From Macrophomina tecta (lineage: Eukaryota > Ascomycota > Dothideomycetes > Botryosphaeriales > Botryosphaeriaceae), in the NCBI GenBank assembly GCA_024180945.1, contig JAKSGN010000003.1, positions 3,720,001 to 3,784,000 of the forward strand: DNA of 64,000 nucleotides, given 5' to 3'. The position numbers and the translations under genes were made by a program. The notes beneath the pieces were generated by a model. The model was given only the letters and a program-made list of their open reading frames with translations, was not told the origin of the DNA and ran no database searches. Positions 11,101 through 21,709 of the stretch are shown here, one piece after another; the first letter of the stretch is position 1; the number at the start of each line of letters is the position of its first letter.

Positions 11101-13200
11101 TTACTTTAATAATAATTAAGTGCTCTAAACGCTCTAATACGCCGTTCTACTAAGGAGTATATAGAGCTAATACTTTATAGGTAACTCCCTACTACTTAAG
11201 CTACTACTTAAAGGCTTATATAAGCGATACTTCTCTATTTAATCTAAGAAAGGCTACTAATTTACTAAATCTTATCTTAATTATTTAGATAATATTAAGA
11301 AGGTGCTAGGTATACTTATCTTTAGTTACGTAAGTAACCGTAAAAGTAAATTTAGTAAAAGCGTATTTAAGATACGTAATTTATTAATAACTATTATTAG
11401 CTCGTATTATATATATTAAGTTAAATAAGACTCGAAAGAATGCTTCTTCTAATAATTTCTCTAGTTATATAGATCGTAAGATCTACTAGTATACCTTAGT
11501 GCGAGTATATATATTATAGTAATTAGGTAGCTACTAATCGGTAATTATAGCTTCTTATACCGCTTATAGTAAGGCTTAAATAGCTCTTTAGCCTACGTGT
11601 ATAAAGATTTTATACTATTATATAGCTAGTAATAAGCGATTAGTAATGTTTAATACTATAGCTAGTAGTTTATCTGCTCTCTTATATTCTATAAAGAAGT
11701 AGTTTTAAGCAAAGATTAAATAGGCTATAATAAAGTTCTCTAAGTAGAGGTATATACGTTCTATATCTAACTCGATTCTCTTTTCTCTTGCCTTAGCAAT
11801 AGAGACGAGGTTTACTATAAATAAGAGTACGTAGGCCACATCTATAAGCTTAATAGTACGTAGGCCCTTATAGTTAGTAGTATATACTAGTATCTTACTA
11901 AATAACTTAATCTTAACTATAGAGTTTTCTAATATAACGTAGTTATCTGGCCCTACGTTTCTTATTTTAGTGTAGCGATTCTTTATATACTAATTATAGA
12001 TATAGTATATTGTGCTAGTATTAGTAATCTATAAGAGATTAAGCGTTATAGGCCTTAAAATACGTTATATATTAAATAATAAGATAACTATAGCTAGAAA
12101 GAATAATATTTTCTTATTTTCTTTATCTAGTTTTAGTTCTTATTTTTTTTAAAGAGCGTTATCCTACTTCTTCTAGCTTTAGCTATGATTTTAGCTATTT
12201 TTAAACCGTTTAATAGAGCGTTTAACTCTTCTCTTAATCTATAGATCCTTAAGTATCTTATTAACCTTATCTTAAACCTTCTAGTTTAGTATCTAATCTA
12301 CTAGTCTAGCCTCTGGATTGTAATATCTATATATATAGTAGAAGTAATTCTCGCTATATAAGTAGAAGAATAGCTTTCTTTTCTACTTCTTATTTCTTAG
12401 TAAAGTAGTAAAGGCTACTTTAGTAGCCTTTAAATTCTTAGTCGTATTCTAGCGTGAGTAGTTTCGGTAGTTAATAATTATTTTATAAAGCGATCTATTA
12501 AGCTTATTATACTATAGCTTAATCTTATAGGTTAAGGCCTAATGGATATTAAGAGGGATAAGCGCCTTAAGAAAGGCGATCTTACCTTAATTATCTATAA
12601 CTTTTAGAAGTTTAAGCTTCTCTACCTTAAATAGAGTCTCTTTCTATTATAAAAGCTATTTATTAATATTCTAGCTACTTAGAGGCTTCTTAAGCTAGTA
12701 AAGCTTATTAATAATAAGTTCCTCTTAAGTTTTCCTTATTAGCTAGAGCCGCGCCTTAAGCGCTATAAGCTAAGAATAGAGGTACGAATCGCTCCTAAGC
12801 TTCTTTAGAATTAGAAGTAGTACTAGGCTTACTAAGTTCTTAATAATTATTAATAGATTATTAATCTCCTTTTTAAGCTTCTTATACTTAGATAGGTCCC
12901 TTTTACGAGCTCTAATTTATATTTTATAGCGTTTCTAGGCTCTTTATTAGTTTAGATTAGAGACTAGTGGCTCTAGAATCTTAGCTAGCTCACTTAGTTA
13001 AGAAGGCTTCGATGGCTTTAATAGATCGATATAGTCGAATATCTCGTATTTCTTAGCTCGTGATTAGATAATAAAGTACTATTTATTCTAATTATTAGCT
13101 ATCTTTAAGACAATGATAGGTTTAGAAGACGTTATAGCGTAGTATTATATTACGTCGTATTATATGCCAAAGGAGGCATAGGTAAGTTACTAAAGTAGGT
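8150..13200 (-). pseudogene. copia gag-pol remnant (inner element)
   Basis: On the minus strand from about 13.2 kb downward the order is gag, protease, integrase, reverse transcriptase and RNase H. The RT catalytic box is visible near 9415-9440, where the family's YVDD-type motif reads FIDN after G-to-A changes, followed by IIIVYYKRD. Every frame is interrupted. It aligns with the two parts of the outer element over its whole length. Confidence 0.75.
8247..8298. repeat. 52-bp near-perfect palindrome, inner copia
   Basis: Two 26-base arms (starting CGTTCTCTAT, ending ATAGAGAACG) differ at only two positions and meet without a loop. It lies about 140 bases inside the 3' LTR. The outer element has the same structure at 15679-15730, so it is an element feature and not a chance inverted repeat. 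Confidence 0.75.
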
Positions 13201-13456
13201 AGTAGGTATAAGGCTAATAAATAAGCCATTTACTTAAAAGTATTACTCTAAGGCGGTGGGAAAGTGCTGCGCTTTAGGTAATAAAAAAGGCGTATTATAG
13301 GAGGCAACTAAAGTCCTCCGTTATAGAATATGTATAGTAAAAGAATACTAAGAATAAACGTCCGGATACTACGAAACGCTTAGAATAGTATAATAAGGTG
13401 CTAGGGAGGATAGCTTAGAATACGAAAGGTACTAAAGACGTACCCAGGCTTATAAC

Positions 13457-13709
13457 TATTAGAATAAGTAGTATAACAGCTTAATTAATAATAAAAGAAT
13501 TAATTAAAATAAGTAGTATATCTAGTAGAGGAAGGCCGTACGGGCTTTTCTTATACCTATTCTACCTACTAGGGTAAAACGGGTATATAACTTACTTACC
13601 TACTAAGATAAGTATACAACGAGTATAAGATATAACTAAATCTAAAACACTACTAAATTAAATATTCTAATAACTTAGCAAAAGCTATATATACGTAATT
13701 AATCTAATA
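13457..13709 (-). repeat. inner copia 5' LTR (253 bp)
   Basis: Pairs with 7854-8106. Downstream on the minus strand (13456 down) comes GTTATAAGCCTGGGTACG, the same half-tRNA-type primer-binding site as in the outer element. Confidence 0.82.
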
Positions 13710-13714
13710 TTACC

Positions 13715-15860
13715 TAATCTAGGCGCTGCTAGAGAAAACCGTACTCTAAGAGAACGTAATATTATAGCGAATATTAATTTAAACCTAATTATCCACGGAT
13801 TAAGGACTCGTAACTTACGTAAAGATATATATATTACGTTAATTTATAATAATATATTTAGTTACTAAATACTATTTACGTCTTTTCTTGCATCTTTCTA
13901 GAAATCTACTATAGTAAAAGTGTAAGCATCGCCTATAGACCTACTATATATTTACCGAGATTAACTACTATCTAAACCTCGTTTCTATAAGGATATTTTT
14001 AACTACCTAATAAAAACCCACCTACTAGAGGTAATCTAAATAGAACTCTAGGAACTTTAGAGTAAGGGAGTATAGAAAATAGTAGTACTTAGTAAAGTAA
14101 AAAGCCTTAGTAAGAATATTATTTTACTTACCTAGGTATTTAAGTATAAGCTTAATAAACACGGCTGGCTTACTAAGATTAAAACACGCATCTATATAAG
14201 AGGAGACCTTTAGGCTACTTAATAGAATACTTATATAGCTACTCTTATCTTTCGGATTTTCCGAGCCTTAATTACTATTATCTATATTTTTAACTTAGAA
14301 ATACGCTAGTACGACGTTATAAACGCATTCCCTTACGTTCTACTTAAGAAAAAGATATACTATCGACTTCTAAAAGAACTAAAGCTTAAATAAGGCTAAA
14401 TCCTTCGTTTACTTTAAGCGCTTTATAGCCTTAAGAAGTTACTAGTTCTCTAGTAATAGTACTTCTATAAATTCTTAAAAGAGCTTAGTTTAACTTAGAT
14501 ACCTAATACCCCTTATCTATACTTAAACGATCGCCTATTCGTCTTCTTCTTTATAGATAACATTATTATAGTATACTATAAGCGAGATAAACCTTTTATA
14601 GACGCTTTCTAAAAAGACCTACTTAAACGCTACGAGATAAGAATTCTAGGAGAAGTATAATAGTTTCTAGCCTTACGTATTATAAGGGACCGAGAGTAGA
14701 GGCTCTTATAGCTCTTCTAGAAATTATATATCTCTAGCCTTATTACTCGCTATAGTATTAGTAAAAATTACTTTTCTTTAACACCACTTTCTTTAGATAA
14801 AGTACTTTAAGCGAACTAAGGTACGTATATAAACGCGTAAGATATTTACCTCTATTAAAGTAAAATTAGTTTAGCATAATTTACGGCTACTAGTACTAGA
14901 ATAAATATTACGTACGCCTATTTCGTACTATTATCTTATCTTACTAATTCGTCTTCTCGCTACCTTAAGCTCTCCTAAAGGCTTCTTAGCTATTTAGTAG
15001 GAACTAAGAAGCTCGTCTTATTCTTTTAGAGTAACTATAAGAACGAAAATAATATCTTTACTATTAGTAGTAATATAGTATTTACTAATAATCTAGATAC
15101 GCGCCGTAGCTACTAAGGCTCGATTATTACTATATTTAGAGTAGCTATTAATTAGAAGGCTATTAAGTAGTCTACTATTATAACTTTAACTATTAAAGCC
15201 GAGCTTCTTACCTTATTAAAAGCCGCTAAGTAATACTTCTAGTAGAAGCGCCTTTTTAGAGGAGTATAATTCGATCTAGACTATTAAATTAAAATATAGT
15301 ACGATAATATGCAAACGCTTCGGCTTATATAAAAAAGTATTAGGAAGCTTAATACTAAGCTACGTTATATAGATATATACTACTATTAGCTACGCTAGAA
15401 AGCCTAAGTAGGTAATATTTACCTTTAGTAGACGCCTATAGTAGTAATACTAGTAGACGGTCTTACTAAAGCCCTACCTCGCTAGAAGTACGCTTATTTT
15501 GTTACGGCTATTAGACTTTTTCTACTCTATAATTAGTATTTATTTATTTATGTTATTTCGTAAAATAAGGCGTAACCCTTATAGCTTACTTAAGCTAATA
15601 AAGGACTTATACCTAATTAGGTATAAGTCTCCCCTAATCTTTTAAGTATTTATAGTTATTACCTAAACGCTACTTATGCGTTCTCTATGCTATATACTAG
15701 TAGTACTACTGGCATATAGTATAGAGAATATATTTTATTATTTCTTTTAATTTTGGAAACCAACCGCCTATTTTAAGCGAGTTTACGAGTTTAATACTTA
15801 CCTAGTTATTCTATTACCCTTATTTCTTTTTTATCACCTACTCCCCAAATAGGCAGTACG
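13715..15860 (+). pseudogene. copia reverse transcriptase-RNase H remnant (outer element, right part)
   Basis: Continues the outer pol gene after the inner insertion. The RT catalytic box is at about 14540-14580 (F-I-D-N-I-I-I-V-Y-Y, from YVDD). RNase H-like sequence follows to about 15250 (KAELLTLLKAAK, equivalent to the family's S-T-E-A-E-Y segment). Frames are broken by many TAA/TAG codons. Confidence 0.72.
15679..15730. repeat. 52-bp palindrome, outer copia
   Basis: Second copy of the palindrome seen at 8247-8298, slightly more diverged (arms differ at a few transition positions). It lies 140 bases upstream of the 3' LTR, the same relative position as in the inner element. Confidence 0.72.
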
Positions 15861-15871
15861 TGAAGGGGGTG
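15861..15871 (+). promoter_or_regulatory. polypurine tract of outer copia
   Basis: TGAAGGGGGTG directly abuts the 3' LTR, the expected position of the plus-strand primer. The inner element has the equivalent purine run next to its own 3' LTR. Confidence 0.65.
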
Positions 15872-16079
15872 TGTTGGAATATTTAATTTAGTAGTGTTTT
15901 GGATTTAGTTATGTCTTATACTCGTTGCACACCTGTCTTAGTAGGTAAGTAAGTTACATACCCGTTTTACCCTAGTAGGTAGGATAGGTATAAGGAAAGC
16001 CCGTACGGCCTCCCTCTACTAGATATACTAATTTATCCTATTTACTATTAAATAAGCCGTTATACTACTTGTTCTAATA
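15872..16079 (+). repeat. outer copia 3' LTR (208 bp)
   Basis: Begins TGTTGGAATATTTAATTTAG and ends TTCTAATA, followed by the TATCC duplication (16080-16084). Less mutated at its start than the 5' copy. Confidence 0.88.
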
Positions 16080-16084
16080 TATCC

Positions 16085-17560
16085 TTTCTTCTTTGGACCA
16101 TATTTAATTAATATAAGTTACTATTTTTATTTTTGCTAAATATCCAGCCTCCTGATTATAATATTAAAGTATATATTATAGCTTAAGCGCGCTTAATTAA
16201 TAATAAAGTTTGAACTAAATAGTTATCCCTTAGCGGGCCTTTCTAAAACTGCAAACTATCTAGCAAGGGCTAAGATAACTATACTCTATAAAGGCATTCT
16301 TATTTTTAGCTATCTCCTATCTACACACCTGTTTATCTTTAAATGGACTACAAGCAAACTTCGCACGTCGAGGTTTTAAACGAGAGAGAATGCATTTGGC
16401 GGGGAACTACGGTAACCGACAAGAGTACGAATGTGGTATGTAAATTCTTGCAGTCTGCATCACTACATGTATATATTACTCCGTCGTCCTCGTTAACAAA
16501 ACATTGCCATATTGGTCCAGCGTGATCAGGAGTATTTAAATAAATCCTAAATTAGTAGCGGTAACTAACGTAGGTCAGAGAGCGATACTGTTGGACCGAA
16601 AAAAGCACAACGCCGCACTTAGATTCAGTGCGAATTGATCGATGTTACAACAGATACTTACAGGCTATAGGTTTATCAGCGCATACGTTATTGCTCCAGT
16701 TCGGGTTGGTACAGTAACCGCGTTGAATATATTCGTCTTCGAAACAGAGTTTATTTTCCGGCCAAGTTGCAAGCTTGAGTTCTCTGCACTTGACTTGCAC
16801 TGCGAGTCGTCATGGGACGGGTTTCTGTTCTGGAAGTATATAACACCTCATTTCCAGGTGATCCTTTTGAATGTTTGATGTTCATAGTAGGTCGGGACGG
16901 ATATTGACTGAAGTACGATTGAGTATTAAAGATTTCACGGAAAGAGGGAGGAGCAAAAAACAAACGATCAAAAAAGATTTCAACAAGCAAAGATGTCACT
17001 TAAAGAGCAGCTCCTTGCATAAATAAAAAACGGGAGCGTGATGAAATCTTTCATGGGACTAGCATATCTCACCGCGGGATATTTTGAATACAATAGCCGG
17101 AGCGTTCCGGCCAATTTTCTTTGCTGCTTGATGTCCATGCCTGCTAGCACCTTTTCACGCTTCAAAACAGGTTTGAAGCACAAACAGACCGGCGATAAGG
17201 CGTCACTCCTAAAACCATATACCATGTACAGGGTAGTAGTCACAAGCGGGAAGGAATTTTTAGTCTGTGGATGATCCCAAAAAGACGTGAATCAGCTAAG
17301 CCGCGGAGAGTCAGGCGTACCTCTACGTACCCGCCTATGTTATTGTGCACATCACAACCGGCACTGATGTACAATCAAGGTGAGCAAGGAACTCTGAGTT
17401 GATAAACTAAACAGCGGAAGAATGGATGGTGAAGTACGAGGCAACAAGAATGATCTCACCTGGTGCGAGCGAGTGGATGTTCGGGCAAAACTACAACAAC
17501 AGTTGGAGGAACAAATAAGGGGATAAAAAACAACCAATGGATCCGACGTCTTAGCGGTCA
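16085..17560. other. gene-poor sequence beside the retrotransposon
   Basis: A+T-rich at first, then mixed. Open frames up to about 87 codons on both strands lack recognisable features. It contains one dispersed repeat fragment, annotated separately at 16585-16672. Confidence 0.45.
16585..16672 (+). repeat. dispersed repeat fragment, copy 1
   Basis: Contains GGACCGAAAAAAGCAC followed by a GCCGC...CTTAGATT...AGTGCGAATTGAT block. The reverse complement of 49612-49692 repeats this with differences that are mostly transitions. Likely a shared mobile-element fragment of unknown class. Confidence 0.55.
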
Positions 17561-17903
17561 TGCACTAACTTTGGAAGAAACCGAATGATAGCTTGCGAGA
17601 TGAAGCCGTACCGGTATAACAAGAGACATTCGAAAGCGAAGAATGAAATAATTGAGTCGTGGCCGGGCACAAATTCAACCACGAAGCCATCAAGATAGCC
17701 AAAGCTACGATGGAATCGGCACAATCCCTTATGTAACACTGGGAAGCCATTGATGGAGCAGAAGGAGTTCAAATTCACCAGCTGAGTCAGAGAAGGCGTC
17801 GAAATAATGGCAAGCACTCGACGTCCCAAGAAAACGGCAATCATTGTACTGTAATCGAAATAGTTTTCCCATTTACAACATCTTGCGGATCGCAAAAAGC
17901 AAG

Positions 17904-18188
17904 TTATCTTGAGTTGGACTCCTCAGAAAGCATACCATATCCTGAGCACATGTTAATACGTTTTTTTGAGAAGAGCAAAAAGGAAAAAACTAAATATCGC
18001 TCCAAGGAAACTGAGACCTCCGGCGCAATCTGAAGCATGTGAGAGTGAGAAATTGATGGATCAGGCATATACGTACTCTCCAATCGCCCGAAGTCACAGT
18101 GAAGACTAGGCACGATAGTGTCTAATTCATTCGGCGTGGCTACCAGAGCAAGCAGAGAAGGAAGAAAAACAAAGGTGGAGAATCCCAT
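17904..18188 (-). CDS. possible small secreted protein (first exon; gene limits uncertain)
   Basis: A minus-strand ATG at 18188 opens a hydrophobic leader (MGFSTFVFLPSLLALVA) that looks like a signal peptide, followed by an acidic, cysteine-poor segment. An AATATATAAA box lies about 82 nt upstream of the ATG, normal fungal spacing. Further open frames continue at 17551-17895. Candidate introns exist: one donor is GTACGT within codons 40-42 with an acceptor at CTTCAG about 47 nt later, another is GTATGC near 17934. I could not settle one spliced model and recognise no family. It may be a real secreted protein or a decayed one. Confidence 0.3.
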   Translation of the reverse strand: MGFSTFVFLPSLLALVATPNELDTIVPSLHCDFGRLESTYMPDPSISHSHMLQIAPEVSVSLERYLVFSFLLFSKKRINMCSGYGMLSEESNSR

Positions 18189-18269
18189 GGTTGAGATTGA
18201 AATTCCGTATTTTTACTTTCCCAGATAAGCTGTGACAAAACAAAGAGGACTGGACGCCGGAAGGAGTGA

Positions 18270-18279
18270 TTTATATATT
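18270..18279 (-). promoter_or_regulatory. TATA-like box upstream of the possible secreted protein
   Basis: AATATATAAA on the minus strand, about 82 nt before the ATG at 18188. It is the main support that this frame is a gene start. Confidence 0.3.
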
Positions 18280-18770
18280 AAGGCTCCTATTCCTAGCTAA
18301 ATTCCTGACTTTATAAGCTTCGACATCCATTTATCTCTCTTGGAGGGCGAGGCAGGAACTTTGACTTCTTTCCTGACTACATTTAATATGAGGCTAAAGG
18401 GCCTTATCCAATGTTGAACATAAAGTTATCCAGATCTTGCGCGGGTATAAGGACTTCCCGGCGGCAAACGACAAGATTTGAGTTACACGATTGACCTAAA
18501 AAAGAGGCTCATGAGATCGGGCGCAGAAGCTTTGCCCAACTGTCACTTGGATCGTTTACGTCAAGGCCTTTGGAACAGCCCTTTCATGTCACAAAGGCCT
18601 ACAATAAACCAGGTTTGATCTGAAGACACGCGGCTCGTCCGAACTCCGCACATGCATGGAGTTTTCCCCATGAAATCGGAGGATATAACCATCAGTACTA
18701 GCCAAACGCAACGAATGTTCCCAGGAGCGGAGCGGATCAAGATCATGGCATTCGCACCTCTTAACTTTAT

Positions 18771-20081
18771 GTGCTCGCCACATTCAAAGGCGTTGCTGCG
18801 CTGGTAAAATACCTCGAAGCGTATCAGGAGGAGAACGTTGACCATACTTCAACACTACTTGGGACACTCCTGTTCCTCGCTTATACTGGTGGCTATATTG
18901 GGATCGTCGCGAAACTGCTTCATCGCGGGGCAGATCCTTCCATCCGATACCAGCCGCTCGGCATTACCTACCTAACTCTGGGGGTTCGCCTTAATGGCGA
19001 TGTGCAAAAGTCAAATGTTTTGTTGAAGCTGGGCCAACATAAGCGCAATATCTTCTTTCGGAGCCCATTTTTCCCACCACATATTTGCGTTGCCGAGAGG
19101 AGCGCCTCTCCACTGGTCCGTGCCGATGTCCAGTTACAGCCCTGTTGCTTCAGTAGCAGACCAAAGAGACGATATAAGCATCCACGATGGCTCCAATCCG
19201 TACATCCACGATAAACGCATCCAAGTACTTATAACTTTTTGTGGCCCAAACGAAGAGCCTCATACTTTTCTCGAAACAGGGTGCGAATGGCTAACGCCTT
19301 TAGATATTGCAGCCAGTGGATGTAGCCATGCCATGTTCTAGGTTATATTGCGAAAGAAACATGCCATAGACATGAAATGGCAGATGAAGGTTTGAACATT
19401 CTGCATCGCCCAAGCTCGAGCATAGGTCAGAGAACTAGCTGGGAAGTAAAGCTCTCCGCATTGCCATTTCGCCATATCAACGGTCAAGACTCACTCAGAA
19501 CCACCGTCCTGGCGGTTCTGGAACTGGGCGAAGGTATTAAATCTCTAAAATACCAACGATTATGCAGACCCGAAGACTGCAGGAAACCGCATCCGTGGAC
19601 TTTTACTCGATGCATTCCGGTCATGGCGGCACTAGGCCAGGAGGATGTGGAACTTGTGGGGGGTTTTTAATGAACTTTGGCGCCATATTGCACATCGGGA
19701 ACGAATCCGAATAAACGGTTTTCTTTGTCTAGAATATAGTAACGAGGGCTTAAACAGAGGAATTTTACATAAAACGAGTTAAAATTCTAGTGGCACACAG
19801 CGAGGACGCATCGTCGCTCTGTTGGGGAAAGACAGGACAGGTCCCTGTGGCGCTAACTACTCCAAATACCCGTTACGTTGATCTTCGTTGCTTCCTCTTC
19901 AGCGCCGGGGCCGACACAAGATGAGAGGGGCCCAATCGACATATTCGCACCGTTGAACGCCGGCTTACTCTCTGTTCTTGCTGAAGACGAACCCCCCAGC
20001 AACGATGAACACGACGTAAATGGATTGGAGCTTTTTAAGAACTTGATTATCTTGTCTAAAGACCCTACAAAAAAAGTATAG
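18771..20081 (+). pseudogene. ankyrin-repeat protein relic
   Basis: At 18785-19045 the plus strand reads like two to three ankyrin repeats: VAALVKYLEAY, then LLFLAYTGGYIGIVAKLLHR followed by GADPSIRY, then ITYLTLGVRLNGDVQKSNVLLKLG. The pattern 'A..G...IV..LL..GADP' is the classic repeat. A second block at 19215-19320 in another frame contains IQVLITFCG...WLTPLDIAASGC, again ankyrin-like. A third open block (19878-20081) is acidic and lacks clear repeats. Frames change between blocks with no convincing introns, so it is most likely a decayed gene. Ankyrin repeats are protein-binding modules; the partner cannot be guessed. The outer boundaries are uncertain. Confidence 0.5.
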
Positions 20082-20618
20082 AGTGGTTGAGTTCGCCGAC
20101 GAGGATTGATGCACCTTATCCCACTAGGTTGCTTCTCGAAGCATGCCAAAAACGTTCGAGATACTGTTGCGTCACCATGCGCCGGTCAGGCCTGGTACGA
20201 CACTCTTGGAATAGGATCCTGTATTATTCATTGAATAGAGGCCGTGGCATGCGTACAGACAGGCCATGGTCTTTTTCCGAGTTAAGAGGATGAATGAAAA
20301 GAGACAAACGTGCCTAACAAATACTTTAGTCGTACGCTAGGGTAACCGCATCAAAGGACGGAATGATAAGAAGCTTTTCCACAACCAACCAACTAATCCC
20401 CCCTCCCCCCACTTTTTTTTTTTCAAACGTGGAGTCTCAGCTAATTGTGTGACGTAGGAGATTCCGAACAGTCTTACAGAAACACTAAGGAAGGACAAAC
20501 ACCACGTGGAAGGAATGCTATGTTTGTGTAAAGGATTATTGCAGCATTAAACCGTACGGATAGAGATGGGAAAGGTGATCGTAGAGTCGGAAGCCGTGCA
20601 GCTGGAACAGGAACAAGA

Positions 20619-21589
20619 TTAACGAGCAGGGAAAGGACGAGAAATCGCTGGTACTCTTCGCCCGGGGTTGAAGCTGGGACGGACTAAGACGTTGGCGGGT
20701 AGATTCTCAGGAGTAAAGTGACTTTGTAGAGACTGGGAGCTTGGTGTACAAAGGAGCGGAGATAAGACCAGCCGATCGTAGGCTACGACGTCTGGGCCCG
20801 AAGGGCTGAATGAGGGTTCGATAGGCTGTGGCCGTGATTTACGGCTCTTCGGATTCCAGTGTTGAGAAGGGGCTGTTGGGTCTTGCCCATTGCCATGAAG
20901 GTTCAGGCAATTTACATCACCGCGACAGAAGCTGCCGACTGGCGAAGGAGGCGGTGGAAAAATACCAAGGACTTCATCTCGGACCGGGCGTAGGGACGCG
21001 ACCTGAGACGCCTTGTTAGAATGCAGAAAGACTAGAGGGAGTCTTATTTTATGGTAGATTATTCTTCTTACTCTTATGTTCCGCGATGCGCCTGATTTAT
21101 CTTTCTCGGAGTCCGCATTTCCTTCTGTCAGGCGCGGAGACATATTATAAGGATGAAAGACAAACTGGTAACGAGGAGCACTATGTGTACAGGACGAGCG
21201 TAGCGGTGGCTTTCTAGTTGTCTGGGCATAGTTAAGGAAGTTAGCTACAGCAGTAAGTAGGGATACATCATATCGACACTTACGGTTGCAGGCGACGATT
21301 CCTCAGAATCAGGGCATGAGTCTCCCTGCCCGCCTTCTGTCGCTCGAGCCATTTTAAAGTGCTTATCAGCCCTCCGCGCTTCCTTTCTTTTAGGATTCAG
21401 GGCGAAACTTGGCTTCGTAGAAATCGGAATGCCTTCTTTGGAAGTTTCGCAGGAGGGCGTTCCGCGACAGTCATTCGTATCATCACCGGACTGGGTAGGT
21501 ATGAGGCGGCATTGAGACCCATCGTCGATACCAACGTCTTGACTTTGAGGTTTAGGTGGGGGCCGATTGAATGGCGCAAGGACAGACAT
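20619..21589 (-). CDS. hypothetical protein, two exons (about 302 aa)
   Basis: Proposed exons are 21589-21284 and 21221-20619. The 62-nt intron has a textbook donor (GTAAGT), a GCTAAC branch site and a CAG acceptor, and splicing keeps one open frame through 302 codons. A TTTATA-type box lies about 60 nt upstream of the ATG at 21589. An in-frame upstream ATG at 21709 exists but lies before that box. The product is basic, rich in Ser and Pro, probably disordered, with scattered cysteines and no recognisable domain, signal peptide or membrane segment. The strand is otherwise empty here. A perfect intron in frame is modest support for a real gene; a chance frame is not excluded. Confidence 0.35.
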
Positions 21590-21709
21590 CGTACAAAAAG
21601 CAAAAGAATGATGGTTCGAGCGGTAGTGTGCCACTGGAGGGAAGATATAAAGGCAAGCCAGCTTGGTTAAAGATCTAGCCTCTGGTGTCGCATCGATGTA
21701 TGCCAGCAA

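Larger units (their letters stand above)
7854..13709 (-). mobile_element. inner Ty1/copia retrotransposon inserted into the outer copy, opposite orientation
   Basis: Two 253-bp LTRs on the minus strand (13457-13709 is 5', 7854-8106 is 3') bound 5,856 bp. The insertion interrupts the outer element in pol: sequence left of 7853 and right of 13714 rejoins to match the uninterrupted site around 10255-10275 inside the inner copy. The internal region is the reverse complement of the outer element almost throughout, including gag, integrase, RT and RNase H remnants. The A+T bias and stop density match the outer copy, so both were probably mutated together or repeatedly. The polypurine tract (minus-strand AAAGGGGG) abuts the 3' LTR at 8107-8116. 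Confidence 0.87.
4452..16079 (+). mobile_element. outer Ty1/copia LTR retrotransposon, RIP-mutated, split by a second element
   Basis: Directly repeated 208-bp LTRs (4452-4659 and 15872-16079) bound the element, with matching TATCC duplications outside. Removing the inner element (7854-13709) and its duplicated target leaves about 5.77 kb, a normal copia length. Between the LTRs, order and residue patterns follow gag, protease, integrase, reverse transcriptase, RNase H on the plus strand, placing integrase before RT as in copia. All frames are riddled with TAA/TAG, and sequence is strongly A+T-biased. Differences between the two LTRs are, as far as I can align by eye, all transitions, mostly C-to-T at CpA or the complement. 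It is a dead, RIP-silenced copy. Confidence 0.88.

Noticed and set aside
20619..20830. Poly-C/poly-T tract at about 20400-20425 as a terminator
   Set aside because: Simple low-complexity sequence with no stem and no gene ending nearby.
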